The notes under the pieces are model-generated. The model was given only the letters and a program-made list of their open reading frames with translations. It ran no database searches and had not been told where the DNA came from. The position numbers were made by a program, and so were the translations under genes. A stretch of 52,199 nucleotides of DNA, from the NCBI GenBank assembly GCA_020349025.1, contig CP070763.1, forward strand, positions 3,349,551 to 3,401,749. The letters run 5' to 3'. Source of the DNA: Candidatus Latescibacterota bacterium (lineage in GTDB: Bacteria > Krumholzibacteriota > Krumholzibacteriia > G020349025). Shown here one piece after another: positions 37,365 to 46,756 of this stretch (the stretch's first letter is position 1; every line of letters starts with the position of its first letter).

Positions 37365-37399
37365 CTCACTCCACCCCGATTTGCCCCACTTCATCCCAC
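37365..37399 (-). promoter_or_regulatory. MraZ operator: GTGGG boxes with 10-bp period
   Basis: Reading the minus strand from 37399 to 37365, the units are GTGGG-ATGAA, GTGGG-GCAAA, TCGGG-GTGGA, GTGAG. Five-base boxes separated by five bases are the described MraZ recognition layout (TGGGN repeats with 5-base spacers). Two boxes are perfect and two degenerate. They sit at and just after the predicted transcription start, between promoter and mraZ, where binding would repress. Confidence 0.85.
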
Positions 37400-37405
37400 G
37401 GCGGC

Positions 37406-37435
37406 ACTATAGGCAGCCGTTCGAGAGGTGGTCAA
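37406..37435 (-). promoter_or_regulatory. sigma70-type promoter of the dcw cluster
   Basis: On the minus strand TTGACC (37430-37435) and TATAGT (37406-37411) are 18 bases apart, giving a start near 37399, 70 bases before the mraZ GTG. This is the only strong promoter seen for the roughly 16 kb downstream cluster. Confidence 0.8.
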
Positions 37436-37517
37436 GCGAATTCACCGGCCTCGGTTGTTTGTAGTTAAGTGACTGATGGGGGCAATGTTAAGTCGAGTCT
37501 GGAGAGTCGAACGCGGC

Positions 37518-38720
37518 TCACTCCAGAGCGGCCGGTGTGGTTGCAGCGCGGAAGAGACCGAAGGAGCTGGTGTAGCCGTGCAGATGCGTTGCGCCGCCGA
37601 CCGGACCGATCTCCCCATTGCAGAAGAAGCCGCCAAGCGGCACCTCACCCACGACGCGTCGAAACAGGCCGGTGTCGTGGTCCGGCTCGCCGTAGAGATG
37701 GATGCCACGCCCGAGACATGAGAAGAGCAGTGCCCCTTGGGCGCGCGGCCGCGGCGCCTCGGCCTTGAAGCGCTCGAGGAGGAGCTGCAGATCGTCGGCT
37801 GAGGTCTGGGCGTCGCGCAGATGGAACTGGACGCTCTGTCCGTCGCGCAGGTGCTCGGCGATGGCGATCGCCCCATTCTGCACGTCGATTCCCATCAGAT
37901 TGCGAACCAGGAAACTGCCGGCGCGATGCTCGAGCGCCAGCTCGTCCATGGCGACACCGAGAAAAAGCGAATGCGTCATGAGCTCGCGATCGTATTCAGG
38001 AAGTCGCGCTGCAAGATCCTGCAACACCTTCAAAGCCGACTCGCCGTCGAGCTCGTAGAGAATGTGACCGTCACAGCGCGTCACCTGCATCGGTTCACCG
38101 ATCGGTCGGCATCCCTGTGCGACGATCGTGTCCACCTCGATGTCCCCGGCCAGCGCCACACCCACGACGCCCGCCCGCTCCATGCGACGATCGAGATAGA
38201 GCACGTTGCCGCCGGGGCGTGTGGCACCGCTCGCCAGTCCGCCGACCTTCGTGCTCTTGGGGTAGGCGTAGTCGAGCCCTGCCAACAGATTCTCGGATGC
38301 GAAGGTGAATGGATCTGCCAGCAGAATGAAATGCGGCACCGGGCGCGATGGAATGCCGAGCGCTTGTCGCCACGCGCCGGGCGCAGCGTCCTGATCCGGC
38401 AACGCTTCGGCCGCCAGCGCGAACGGGGTCACCGTCACGTCCGGCAACCCGGCAAGCGTGAGCGCGATCCCGGGGCGTTGCTCCACCTCGGCGCCCCCCC
38501 CGATCACGCCTCCGGCGCAGCACCCCAGCAGCGTGCGGTACGGAATCCGTGCGCTCAGCCGTCGCGGGATCTCGGCGTAGTCGCGTGCAAAGTGGTGTGA
38601 GACGAAAAGCACCGCAAGATCGATCGGTTCGTCACGGAACGCTTTCGTCACCCGCTGCGCCACGTCGGACACCGCTGCGTCGAGATCGGTGGCATCGGAA
38701 ACCGCAGACGCCCAAAGCAC
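37518..38720 (-). CDS. FIST-domain sensory protein
   Basis: A 400-residue soluble protein with both halves of the FIST sensor family: FIST_N (about 25-215; ARIPYRTLLGCCAGGVIGGG, KVGGLASGATRPGGNVLYLD) and FIST_C (about 215-380; LLFSCLGRGIHLYG and GGFFCNGEIGPVGG). FIST domains are thought to bind small ligands such as amino acids and usually sit in signalling proteins. This one stands alone with no output domain. The GTG at 38718-38720 has GGGAGG 10 bases upstream and begins 35 bases after the peptidase stop, so co-transcription with the C25 peptidase is plausible. Its stop lies about 80 bases before the dcw promoter and no clear terminator is seen. Confidence 0.9.
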   Translation of the reverse strand: MLWASAVSDATDLDAAVSDVAQRVTKAFRDEPIDLAVLFVSHHFARDYAEIPRRLSARIPYRTLLGCCAGGVIGGGAEVEQRPGIALTLAGLPDVTVTPFALAAEALPDQDAAPGAWRQALGIPSRPVPHFILLADPFTFASENLLAGLDYAYPKSTKVGGLASGATRPGGNVLYLDRRMERAGVVGVALAGDIEVDTIVAQGCRPIGEPMQVTRCDGHILYELDGESALKVLQDLAARLPEYDRELMTHSLFLGVAMDELALEHRAGSFLVRNLMGIDVQNGAIAIAEHLRDGQSVQFHLRDAQTSADDLQLLLERFKAEAPRPRAQGALLFSCLGRGIHLYGEPDHDTGLFRRVVGEVPLGGFFCNGEIGPVGGATHLHGYTSSFGLFRAATTPAALE

Positions 38721-38755
38721 CGGAATCAGCCTCCCCGCGCCGTTCGCGCTCGACT

Positions 38756-41700
38756 CTAGCGGATCCGTGTGAGCTTGCGTGTCAAAACGTCGCTCGAGGT
38801 CTGCAGGCGCACCACGTAGACACCGCTGCCCGTCGGCCTCCCGAGGTCGTCGTGGCCGTTCCAGTCGACCGCGTGTGGACCGGGACGCAAGGTCGCTTGC
38901 AGCAAGAGCTTCACGCGGCGTCCATGGATGTCGTAGACGGCCAGGCGCACCGGCGTCGAGGTGGCGCCGGGCAGGTCGAAAGCGATCCGCGTTCCCGGGT
39001 TGAACGGATTGGGACTGGCGGGGTGCAGGGCCAACACGGACGGCGCGAGCACCTGCAGCGCAATCGTGCCGGCGATCGATTCACGCTCCCCTTCGATCGT
39101 GACCAGTGCGTAGGCGTACCACGCACCGCGCTCGACTTGCGTATCGACGAAGTGCAGCTCGCCGTTGCCGCGCATTTCCCCCACCTGACTCGCCGCCCCG
39201 ATCCAGGCCGTATGCGCTTGCGGTTCGCGCTCGAACGGCCCGGCACGCAGGATGCGCCATGCGCGATCGTTCTGCGTGGCGGCGCCACGCCACGAGAGCA
39301 AGACGCCCCCCTCCCGGGTCTGCTGCGCCTGCAGGTCGGTGACGGTGACCGGTGTCGGCACGTCGTACCCGTGCACGCCGGTGCGATGGGCGTTGCCGCG
39401 GTGCTCGGGCCAGGGGAAGCGCGAGACCTCCCAGGGAACACCGAGGGCTTGGACACGGACCAGACCATCCCACGCCAGGGTGACGAGGTCGGCAAGACCA
39501 TCGCCGTCCAGATCGGTGAGTACCGGTGTGGCGCGCGCTTCGGAGCCGATCGCCAGCGGGAAACCATCGACATCGGTGCCATCGAGGTTCCACACGTGCA
39601 CGATCCCCTCGTCATCCCCGAAGACGATCTCGATCTCTCCATCGTTGTCGACGTCGCCGAGCACGGGCGAGGACTCACTGGCGGCACCGGCAACGATGGG
39701 CTGCGCAAACAGCGCTTGGCCGGCGGCGTCGAAGAGGTGCACGGCACCGTCGCTGCCGGCGACCACGACCTCCAGATCGGCGTCCCCCTGCAGATCCCCG
39801 ATGGCGGGGGAAGGAACGACCGAAATGCCGATCGCGGTGATCCCCTCCACGGGGAAGCCTGCGAGCTCGCTGCCGTCGAGATGCATCGCGTGCAAGCGTC
39901 CCTCGCTCTCGAGGAAGATCATCTCGAGCCGTCCGTCTCGATCGAGATCGGCGATGCTGACGCCGCTGAGAAGCTGTGTGCCGAATGGGATGCCGCCGCC
40001 GAACGTCGCGCGCGGCCACCCCGGCAACGCGCGCCCCTGAGCATCGAGCACGTACAGAAGCCCGTTCGTCGATCCGAGCGCGATCTCGAGCCCGGGGCGA
40101 TCCGGATCGAGATCGGCGACACCCGGGGCGCTGCGCAGGAACGCCGCACCCGTGTCGAGCAGCACTCCACTCGTCGCCGGATTGAGGTCGCCGTCGGCAA
40201 TCTCGCTGCCGTCGGCGTGCCAGCCGTAGAGACGTCCATCGCGCGCTGCGATCAGAATCTCGGGCGCACCACTGGCATCGAGATTGGCGACGACGGGCGG
40301 AACCTGGGAGCCTCTCAGAGCCTCCGGCACCGGCACGAGCGGCTGCGGCCAACCGGGCGTTGGCTGCCCGTTCGCGTCGAGAACGACGGCGTAGCGTTCG
40401 TCGACATCCCACGTCGCCGCCACGATCTCGCGGCCGGGCTCCGCATCGAGATCGGCAACGGTCATGGATCCGAACACCTGGAAGTCGCCGAAGAACACAC
40501 CCCACGTGCGCGGGTTCGAGTCGGCATCGAGCAGCTCGATGCCGTCTGCGTCCCAGACGAAGATCTGGTCCGCACCCACAACGACATCGAGCACTCCGTC
40601 TGCATCGACGTCCCCGACGCCGGGGGTCGACGCCGTGAACTGGTTGGTGTCGATCGGCCAACCGTCCAGCAGGGGCGGGTTCGTGCTGACGGACACGACG
40701 GCACCGCTCTCCCCCTCGAGCCACGCCGCGTCGACAGCGCTCACCTTGTAGAAGTAGCGCATGCTCGGCTCCAGACCGACATCGCGGAAGTACGCTTGCG
40801 GCACGACGCTGGAGTTGATACGGACGAACGTGCCCGTCTCCGACTCGGAGCGGTAGACGTGGTAGCCGAGCAGGTCGTGCACGTCGACCGCTGCCCAGCC
40901 GAGGTTGACGACGTCGGCCGTGGCGACGCTGCCGGAGGTCACCTCGGCCGGCACCGGAGGGGGACGGAAATCGACCCACACACCGGTCTCCGCCGGCGAT
41001 TGCAGGTGCGCTACCCGCAGTCGCACCGAGTGCGCCGCAGCCACGTCCATCTCGCGAATCGTCAGGGGCGTCGTGCTCTCCACCTGGGCCCCGGGCGCGA
41101 TCTCTGCGAAGTCGGCAAGCGCGACGAGCACCTCGAGACCCGCCTGCGGTGTCTCGAGCAGCACCTGGGCAGAGAGCGCGGCGCCGCTGCCGCGATTCTC
41201 GAGCGTGTAGTAGAGGTCGACCTCTTCGCCGGCATCCTGGACTCCATCCGCATCACCCGCCCGCGTGTCGTCGAGTCGCAGACCACGCAATGCGACACGT
41301 GCCGCGTGCACGACGAACTCGACTCGACGGCTCTCCGAACCGTTTGCGAGCTGCAGGTCGACCTCGAGCGTGACGAGGCTTCCATCGCCAACGTCCGGCG
41401 CCACCCGAACCACGAAAGCGGTATCGGGGACTGCCTCGGCGCCCGCGATGAGATCTGCGTAGCGCGCGCTCGCACGCAACACTTCGACGGCGCTGTCATG
41501 GGAGCGCAGTTCGGCCGTGAACCCGGGCGCCAGAGCGCTGCCCGCGTTCTGGACGCGCACCGCGAGACCTGCGGTCTCACCGGCGTCGACCCGACCATCG
41601 AGGTTGCCGATCCCCGCGGTCCCCCCATCGTCGACGATTCCCGCCTCCAGAACCACGAGCGACACATCCTGCGCCAGCGCCGGAACCTGGCGTTGGACGG

Positions 41701-43240
41701 GAACGTGATCCGGCGCCGTGACGGTGAGCTGGACATCCCCCTCGCGAACCAGCTCGAGCGTGAACGTGGCCAGGCCGGAGGCGTCGGTGCGCGCAACGCG
41801 GTACTCCTCCCCCAGCTTCTGGAGGCAAACGAGAGCATCGAGCAGCGGCCCCTCTGCGTTGCGCACCTCGACGACCAGCTCTTGTCTGCCGAGGCTCAGC
41901 GTTTCCGGAACTCCGTTGACTTGCAGGTCGTCGCGCGCCCGCGTCCACAGCGGCAGCTCCGGATCGCCGAGCAGCGTGTAGACGAGCTGGGTCCAGCGAT
42001 CCACCGTGGGCAGTGTCGGCGTGATGAAGTACTCGCGTGAGTGCGTCATCGCCACGCCCACCTGACGCTCCCCGAGCACGTAGAGGTGCTCGAAGAAACG
42101 CGCCTGGTACTGGCGCGCGGCGAGAGGAAAGGCCTCGCGGGCGGCCCCCACGACCGCGGTGGCGCCGCCGGCGGGGTTCAGGAGCAACGCCTCCGCCATC
42201 GACTCGAAGTCGAACGCGGTCGCAGTGCAGTTCAACAGATAGAAGAGCCCGGCGCGCCGGCTGTTGTTGAAGCGCACGGCATCGCCGACGTCGAGACTGC
42301 CGTCGCCGCACGAGAGCGTGTAGCGCCAGCCGTGCCCGATGTGGACCACCGTGCCGAAGCCGGAGTTGATCGCCTGCGTCGCCGAGCTCGTGGTCAACGG
42401 CGCGCTGCCGGGCCACAGCGGCGCGGCCTCGTAGAGTCGGGTGACCCGTGCCCAGGGCGGCGCGAGCGCCGCGATCTCTTCAGCGAAGACGGCGCCGTCC
42501 GCCGACGGCGGCGGTCCTCCCGGAACATAGTCGGTGGGAAACAGCACTTCGGCGAGGAGCAGAAGCTCATCCTGAAAGCCGAGATCCGGCGGCGTTTCGT
42601 GACGCAGGGTCTTGTCGACGAAGAGCTCCGCCTCCGCGAGCGTGCTCACCGGCGCACGTCCAAGGTAGACCTCGGCATCGAAATCGGCCTCGCCGTCCGG
42701 GTTGTCCGGGCTCGGGGGCTCGCCGAAGAAGGCGTCGCCGTCGTCATTCCAGTTTCCGTCGAGCCCGGAGTAGTAGAGCTCGGTCACCGGATTCTGCAGC
42801 TCGAGCAGCTGCATCGTCACATAGCGGCTCGGGATGACATCGGTGTCTCCACCCAAGAGGACGAAACGAACGCCCCAGAGCAGATACGCGTCGCGAATGT
42901 AGTTGCGCACCGTCTCGGCGAGGTCGCTCCCTTGCTCGGCCGCTTCCTCGACATCCGCGAGTGTGCGCACGACCGCGGGAACCCCTTTGCGCGTCTTCCA
43001 TTCGGCGAGAGGCGCGAACGCCGACGCCATCTCTTGGCTGGTGATGATCAGGTACTCGACCGCGCTCCCTTCCAGGCTGGGTTGCGCCGCCGGCAGGAAG
43101 GCACCGCGATGCGGTGTGGTGATGCGTTGCGGTTGCAGCGCTGTCGCAGTTCGTTGGGTGGAGCGCGCAGAAGCGGCCGTGAACGTCACGGCGAGGAGGA
43201 GCCCGCAGAGAATGCGGTGGGCGTCGTTACGTCGAATCAT
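38756..43240 (-). CDS. Large secreted C25-family (gingipain-like) cysteine peptidase with FG-GAP and FlgD-like C-terminal domains
   Basis: A 1494-residue exported protein. Residues 1-27 are a signal peptide (basic start, LCGLLLAVTFTAASA). A gingipain-type catalytic domain follows (about 60-450): YLIITSQEMASAFAPLAEWK, LLGGDTDVIPSRY, VHIGHGW with the likely catalytic His303, and YLLNCTA with the likely nucleophile Cys338. Next come beta-sandwich and CARDB-like domains, a fibronectin type III-like unit (GYHVYRSESETGTFVRI), five or more FG-GAP/VCBS-type repeats (DVDADGVLDVVVGAD, DVDNDGEIEIVFGDD) suggesting a propeller, and a FlgD/sorting-like C-terminus (SPNPFNPGTRIAFDLP, GSGVYVVRLQTSSDVLTRKL). 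Such tails often mark export by a type IX-like route. A sigma54-type promoter lies 79-105 bases upstream, beside an NtrC-family gene. Confidence 0.9.
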   Translation of the reverse strand: MIRRNDAHRILCGLLLAVTFTAASARSTQRTATALQPQRITTPHRGAFLPAAQPSLEGSAVEYLIITSQEMASAFAPLAEWKTRKGVPAVVRTLADVEEAAEQGSDLAETVRNYIRDAYLLWGVRFVLLGGDTDVIPSRYVTMQLLELQNPVTELYYSGLDGNWNDDGDAFFGEPPSPDNPDGEADFDAEVYLGRAPVSTLAEAELFVDKTLRHETPPDLGFQDELLLLAEVLFPTDYVPGGPPPSADGAVFAEEIAALAPPWARVTRLYEAAPLWPGSAPLTTSSATQAINSGFGTVVHIGHGWRYTLSCGDGSLDVGDAVRFNNSRRAGLFYLLNCTATAFDFESMAEALLLNPAGGATAVVGAAREAFPLAARQYQARFFEHLYVLGERQVGVAMTHSREYFITPTLPTVDRWTQLVYTLLGDPELPLWTRARDDLQVNGVPETLSLGRQELVVEVRNAEGPLLDALVCLQKLGEEYRVARTDASGLATFTLELVREGDVQLTVTAPDHVPVQRQVPALAQDVSLVVLEAGIVDDGGTAGIGNLDGRVDAGETAGLAVRVQNAGSALAPGFTAELRSHDSAVEVLRASARYADLIAGAEAVPDTAFVVRVAPDVGDGSLVTLEVDLQLANGSESRRVEFVVHAARVALRGLRLDDTRAGDADGVQDAGEEVDLYYTLENRGSGAALSAQVLLETPQAGLEVLVALADFAEIAPGAQVESTTPLTIREMDVAAAHSVRLRVAHLQSPAETGVWVDFRPPPVPAEVTSGSVATADVVNLGWAAVDVHDLLGYHVYRSESETGTFVRINSSVVPQAYFRDVGLEPSMRYFYKVSAVDAAWLEGESGAVVSVSTNPPLLDGWPIDTNQFTASTPGVGDVDADGVLDVVVGADQIFVWDADGIELLDADSNPRTWGVFFGDFQVFGSMTVADLDAEPGREIVAATWDVDERYAVVLDANGQPTPGWPQPLVPVPEALRGSQVPPVVANLDASGAPEILIAARDGRLYGWHADGSEIADGDLNPATSGVLLDTGAAFLRSAPGVADLDPDRPGLEIALGSTNGLLYVLDAQGRALPGWPRATFGGGIPFGTQLLSGVSIADLDRDGRLEMIFLESEGRLHAMHLDGSELAGFPVEGITAIGISVVPSPAIGDLQGDADLEVVVAGSDGAVHLFDAAGQALFAQPIVAGAASESSPVLGDVDNDGEIEIVFGDDEGIVHVWNLDGTDVDGFPLAIGSEARATPVLTDLDGDGLADLVTLAWDGLVRVQALGVPWEVSRFPWPEHRGNAHRTGVHGYDVPTPVTVTDLQAQQTREGGVLLSWRGAATQNDRAWRILRAGPFEREPQAHTAWIGAASQVGEMRGNGELHFVDTQVERGAWYAYALVTIEGERESIAGTIALQVLAPSVLALHPASPNPFNPGTRIAFDLPGATSTPVRLAVYDIHGRRVKLLLQATLRPGPHAVDWNGHDDLGRPTGSGVYVVRLQTSSDVLTRKLTRIR

Positions 43241-43328
43241 GCGCTGTCGATTCGCCCGGGCGGGGTCCCTTGTGAGAACGGGCAGGTTCGGCCACCAGAC
43301 TCGAGAGTTTACGGGGCCTTCAGGAGCT

Positions 43329-43378
43329 GCGCAAGGGGTGTGCCGGAACGCGCTCGTCGCGCGCAGGGGGTGCGCCGG
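43329..43378 (-). repeat. 18-bp direct repeat, two copies 32 bp apart, upstream of the peptidase gene
   Basis: GCGCAAGGGGTGTGCCGG (43329-43346) and GCGCAGGGGGTGCGCCGG (43361-43378) differ at two positions. The offset of 32 bases is three helical turns. The copy nearer the gene is the sigma54-type element; the other keeps the GG-N10-GC core but deviates more. Confidence 0.75.
43330..43345 (-). promoter_or_regulatory. Putative sigma54 promoter of the C25 peptidase gene
   Basis: On the minus strand CGGCAC-ACCCC-TTGCG fits the -24/-12 consensus TGGCAC-N5-TTGCW: GG and GC have the exact ten-base gap, with mismatches only in the outermost bases. Initiation would be near 43319, about 80 bases before the ATG at 43240. 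The neighbouring gene encodes a sigma54 activator. Confidence 0.6.
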
Positions 43379-43420
43379 ATTGCCGCTTGCCGAGGCGGAA
43401 GAAAGAAAGTGGCGCTGCGA

Positions 43421-44887
<1,467 letters not shown>

Positions 44888-44962
44888 GGATCCTCCCGAT
44901 CCCATCCTGCCATGGCCGCTCGTAGCCAGGTGTCACTCGCTCCTTCAGAGTGACGCAACCCC

Positions 44963-44991
44963 ATTATAAACGTTGTACAGCGCTTCATCAA
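44963..44991 (-). promoter_or_regulatory. sigma70-type promoter of the NtrC-family gene
   Basis: On the minus strand TTGATG (44986-44991) and a perfect TATAAT (44963-44968) are separated by 17 bases. The predicted leader is about 70 bases. Confidence 0.85.
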
Positions 44992-45226
44992 ACGCGGCGT
45001 GAAAGCGAAGCGGATGCGGCACGGTCGCTGCGCGAAATGACGCTTTGTCACGCATCAAGGCGCGATGCGCGTGTCGCTTGCCGGCGGGGCGTATTCGACC
45101 CACGCCGTTTCCAGATGCGGAACAACGGTTGTGATGAGGCGCGATGATCGCGCTTGAGGTCGACTTGTGCCCCACGCGGGGGGCGCGGCCCGAGGTGACG
45201 AGGTCATCCCGCACCCCACGAGGCTC
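44992..45226. other. Divergent intergenic region without a supported gene
   Basis: About 235 bases between the promoter of the NtrC-family gene and the putative promoter of the plus-strand pair. Open frames on both strands have no ribosome site or family features. No tRNA, repeat or clear operator palindrome is visible. Confidence 0.5.
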
Positions 45227-45255
45227 TTCTCAACTTCCGCCGCTGCGGCTAGAAT
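45227..45255 (+). promoter_or_regulatory. Possible sigma70-type promoter of the winged-helix/apbE pair
   Basis: TTCTCA (45227-45232) and TAGAAT (45250-45255) are 17 bases apart, 48 bases before the GTG at 45303. The -35 box matches four of six consensus bases, so this is only suggestive. Confidence 0.4.
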
Positions 45256-45302
45256 CCGGCGTGAAGCGCGTCCACCCGCGGCGCGGCAACCAGGAGGCTC
45301 GT

Positions 45303-45752
45303 GTGACCGCTCCTTCCCGCTCCCAGGCTCACCTTCTCGTCGCGGCCATCCGCGTGCTGGAACATCAGCTGCAGCGCCCGCCCAGCGTCGCTGAGATCGG
45401 CGAGATGCTGCAGTTCTCGAAGGAATACACCGGCCATCTCGTGCGAGCGCTGGAACCGCACGGAATCGTGCACGCCATCACCGGCCCCTTCGAGCAGCGC
45501 GTCGAGATTCGCGACCACACGAAGATCGAGGAGCTGCCGGCCGAGGAGCAGGGGCCCGGATTCAAGGATGAGGTGGACGAGTTCCACCGCCAGTTCGAGG
45601 AGAAGCAGAAGAAGCTGCAGAATCTCTTCGACACCGACGAGCTCCAGCAGCGGCAGCGCAAGCGCTTCCAGGGTCTCGACGAGGAGCTGCGTCAATTCAA
45701 GACTCCGCGCCATTCGAACCCCTTCGGAGACGACTCGGAGGAGAAGCACTGA
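45303..45752 (+). CDS. Winged-helix-like DNA-binding protein with coiled coil
   Basis: A 149-residue protein. Residues 5-60 (SQAHLLVAAIRVLEHQLQRP, then PSVAEIGEMLQFSKEYTGHL and VRALEPHGIVHAI) have the pattern of a winged helix-turn-helix, with a recognition helix around FSKEYTGHLVRAL. The rest is acidic and coiled-coil-like (FKDEVDEFHRQFEEKQKKLQ). There is no membrane segment. The GTG at 45303 is chosen because GGAGG lies 5 bases upstream; the open frame reaches back to 45144 without a ribosome site. Its stop overlaps the start of the apbE gene, so the two are coupled. I cannot assign a named family or targets. It could equally bind a protein partner rather than DNA. Confidence 0.75.
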   Translation: MTAPSRSQAHLLVAAIRVLEHQLQRPPSVAEIGEMLQFSKEYTGHLVRALEPHGIVHAITGPFEQRVEIRDHTKIEELPAEEQGPGFKDEVDEFHRQFEEKQKKLQNLFDTDELQQRQRKRFQGLDEELRQFKTPRHSNPFGDDSEEKH

Positions 45753-46756
45753 AGCGCGGCGCGGCGCTCGTCTCGCAGCTGCTTCTCCTCGCGGCCTGCG
45801 GTTGTGCGCGTGCACCCGAGCGCCACGAGTACGCCTTCGTGGCGATGGACTCCTCGGTGGAGCTCACCTTGCTCTCCGCGTCGCGCGACGACGCCGATCG
45901 CGCCATGCAGGCCGTGCAAGCGGAGGTGGAGCGCCTCGAAGCGTTGCTCTCCGACTATCGCCGCGAGAGCAACGTCAGCCTGCTCAACCGGCGCCAGACG
46001 CAGCAGCTGGCACCCGAGACACGCGAGCTTCTCGTGCGCGCCCAGAGCTTGTGTCGTGCGACCGACGGAGCCTTCGACGTCAGTATGGGGCCGGTCAAAC
46101 GCCTGTGGGGTTTCGGCACGGGCGGCACGCCACACGTACCCGACTCCGTTGCCGTGCGAAAGCTGCTCCGACACGTCGGCTGCGAGGTGTATGCGATCAC
46201 GCCCGAGGGCCGCTTCGAGTGGCTGGATGAAGAAGCGCGCATCGACCTGGGTGGCATCGCACAGGGCTACGTCGCGGGGCGGATGGCGGATACTCTGCGC
46301 GCGCGTGGCATCGACCGCTTCCTCATCAACGTCAGCGGCGACATCGTCGTCGGTGGCTCGCGCCCCGACGGGCGCGCCTGGCGAATCGGTCTGCAGCATC
46401 CGCGACGCAGCAACTCGCTCTTGGCGCGCCTTCCAATGCAGTGGCGCGCGGTCACGACGTCGGGGGATTACGAGCAATCCTTCGTCGCCGACGGCGTGCG
46501 CTACCATCACATCTTCGATCCGTCGACCGGCTTCCCGGCACGCCGGACGGCGAGCGTGAGCGTCTTCTCCGACGACCCTGTGGCAGCCGACTGCTACGCG
46601 ACCGCACTCTTCGTTCTCGGAGCGGAGCGCGGTCTCGCAATGGTGGAGGCGCGAAGCGACCTGGCGGCGGTCTTCGTCGTGGACGGGGATGATGGTGGTC
46701 TCGAGATGCGTTCGAGCGCGGATTTGAGTGCCACGCTCACCCCCGCGGAGGAGTGA
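45749..46756 (+). CDS. apbE: FAD:protein FMN transferase lipoprotein (ApbE), apparent CTG start
   Basis: ApbE attaches FMN covalently to threonine or serine of periplasmic flavoproteins. Conserved parts are MDSSVELTL, LSDYRRESNVSLLN, FDVSMGPVKRLWGFG, IDLGGIAQGYVAGRMAD, FLINVSGDIVVGG, HHIFDPSTGFPA and DPVAADCYATALFVLGAE. The first ATG/GTG (45839) would leave no export signal. Reading back in frame gives LKRGAALVSQLLLLAACGCA, a lipoprotein signal with lipobox LAAC (Cys17), starting at CTG 45749-45751. That CTG has GGAGG 7 bases upstream and overlaps the preceding stop (CTGA), like the other coupled genes here. I therefore propose a CTG start and 335 residues. The 3' end overlaps the convergent TonB-like gene by 20 bases. 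Confidence 0.88.
   Translation: MKRGAALVSQLLLLAACGCARAPERHEYAFVAMDSSVELTLLSASRDDADRAMQAVQAEVERLEALLSDYRRESNVSLLNRRQTQQLAPETRELLVRAQSLCRATDGAFDVSMGPVKRLWGFGTGGTPHVPDSVAVRKLLRHVGCEVYAITPEGRFEWLDEEARIDLGGIAQGYVAGRMADTLRARGIDRFLINVSGDIVVGGSRPDGRAWRIGLQHPRRSNSLLARLPMQWRAVTTSGDYEQSFVADGVRYHHIFDPSTGFPARRTASVSVFSDDPVAADCYATALFVLGAERGLAMVEARSDLAAVFVVDGDDGGLEMRSSADLSATLTPAEE

Noticed and set aside
38549..42040. A 1163-codon open frame on the plus strand
   Set aside because: It is antisense to the C25 peptidase gene; the minus-strand protein has a signal peptide and clear domains, and the plus-strand translation has none.
45144..45302. A longer N-terminus for the winged-helix protein
   Set aside because: No ribosome site at 45144, the added residues look random, and the GTG at 45303 has a perfectly spaced GGAGG.
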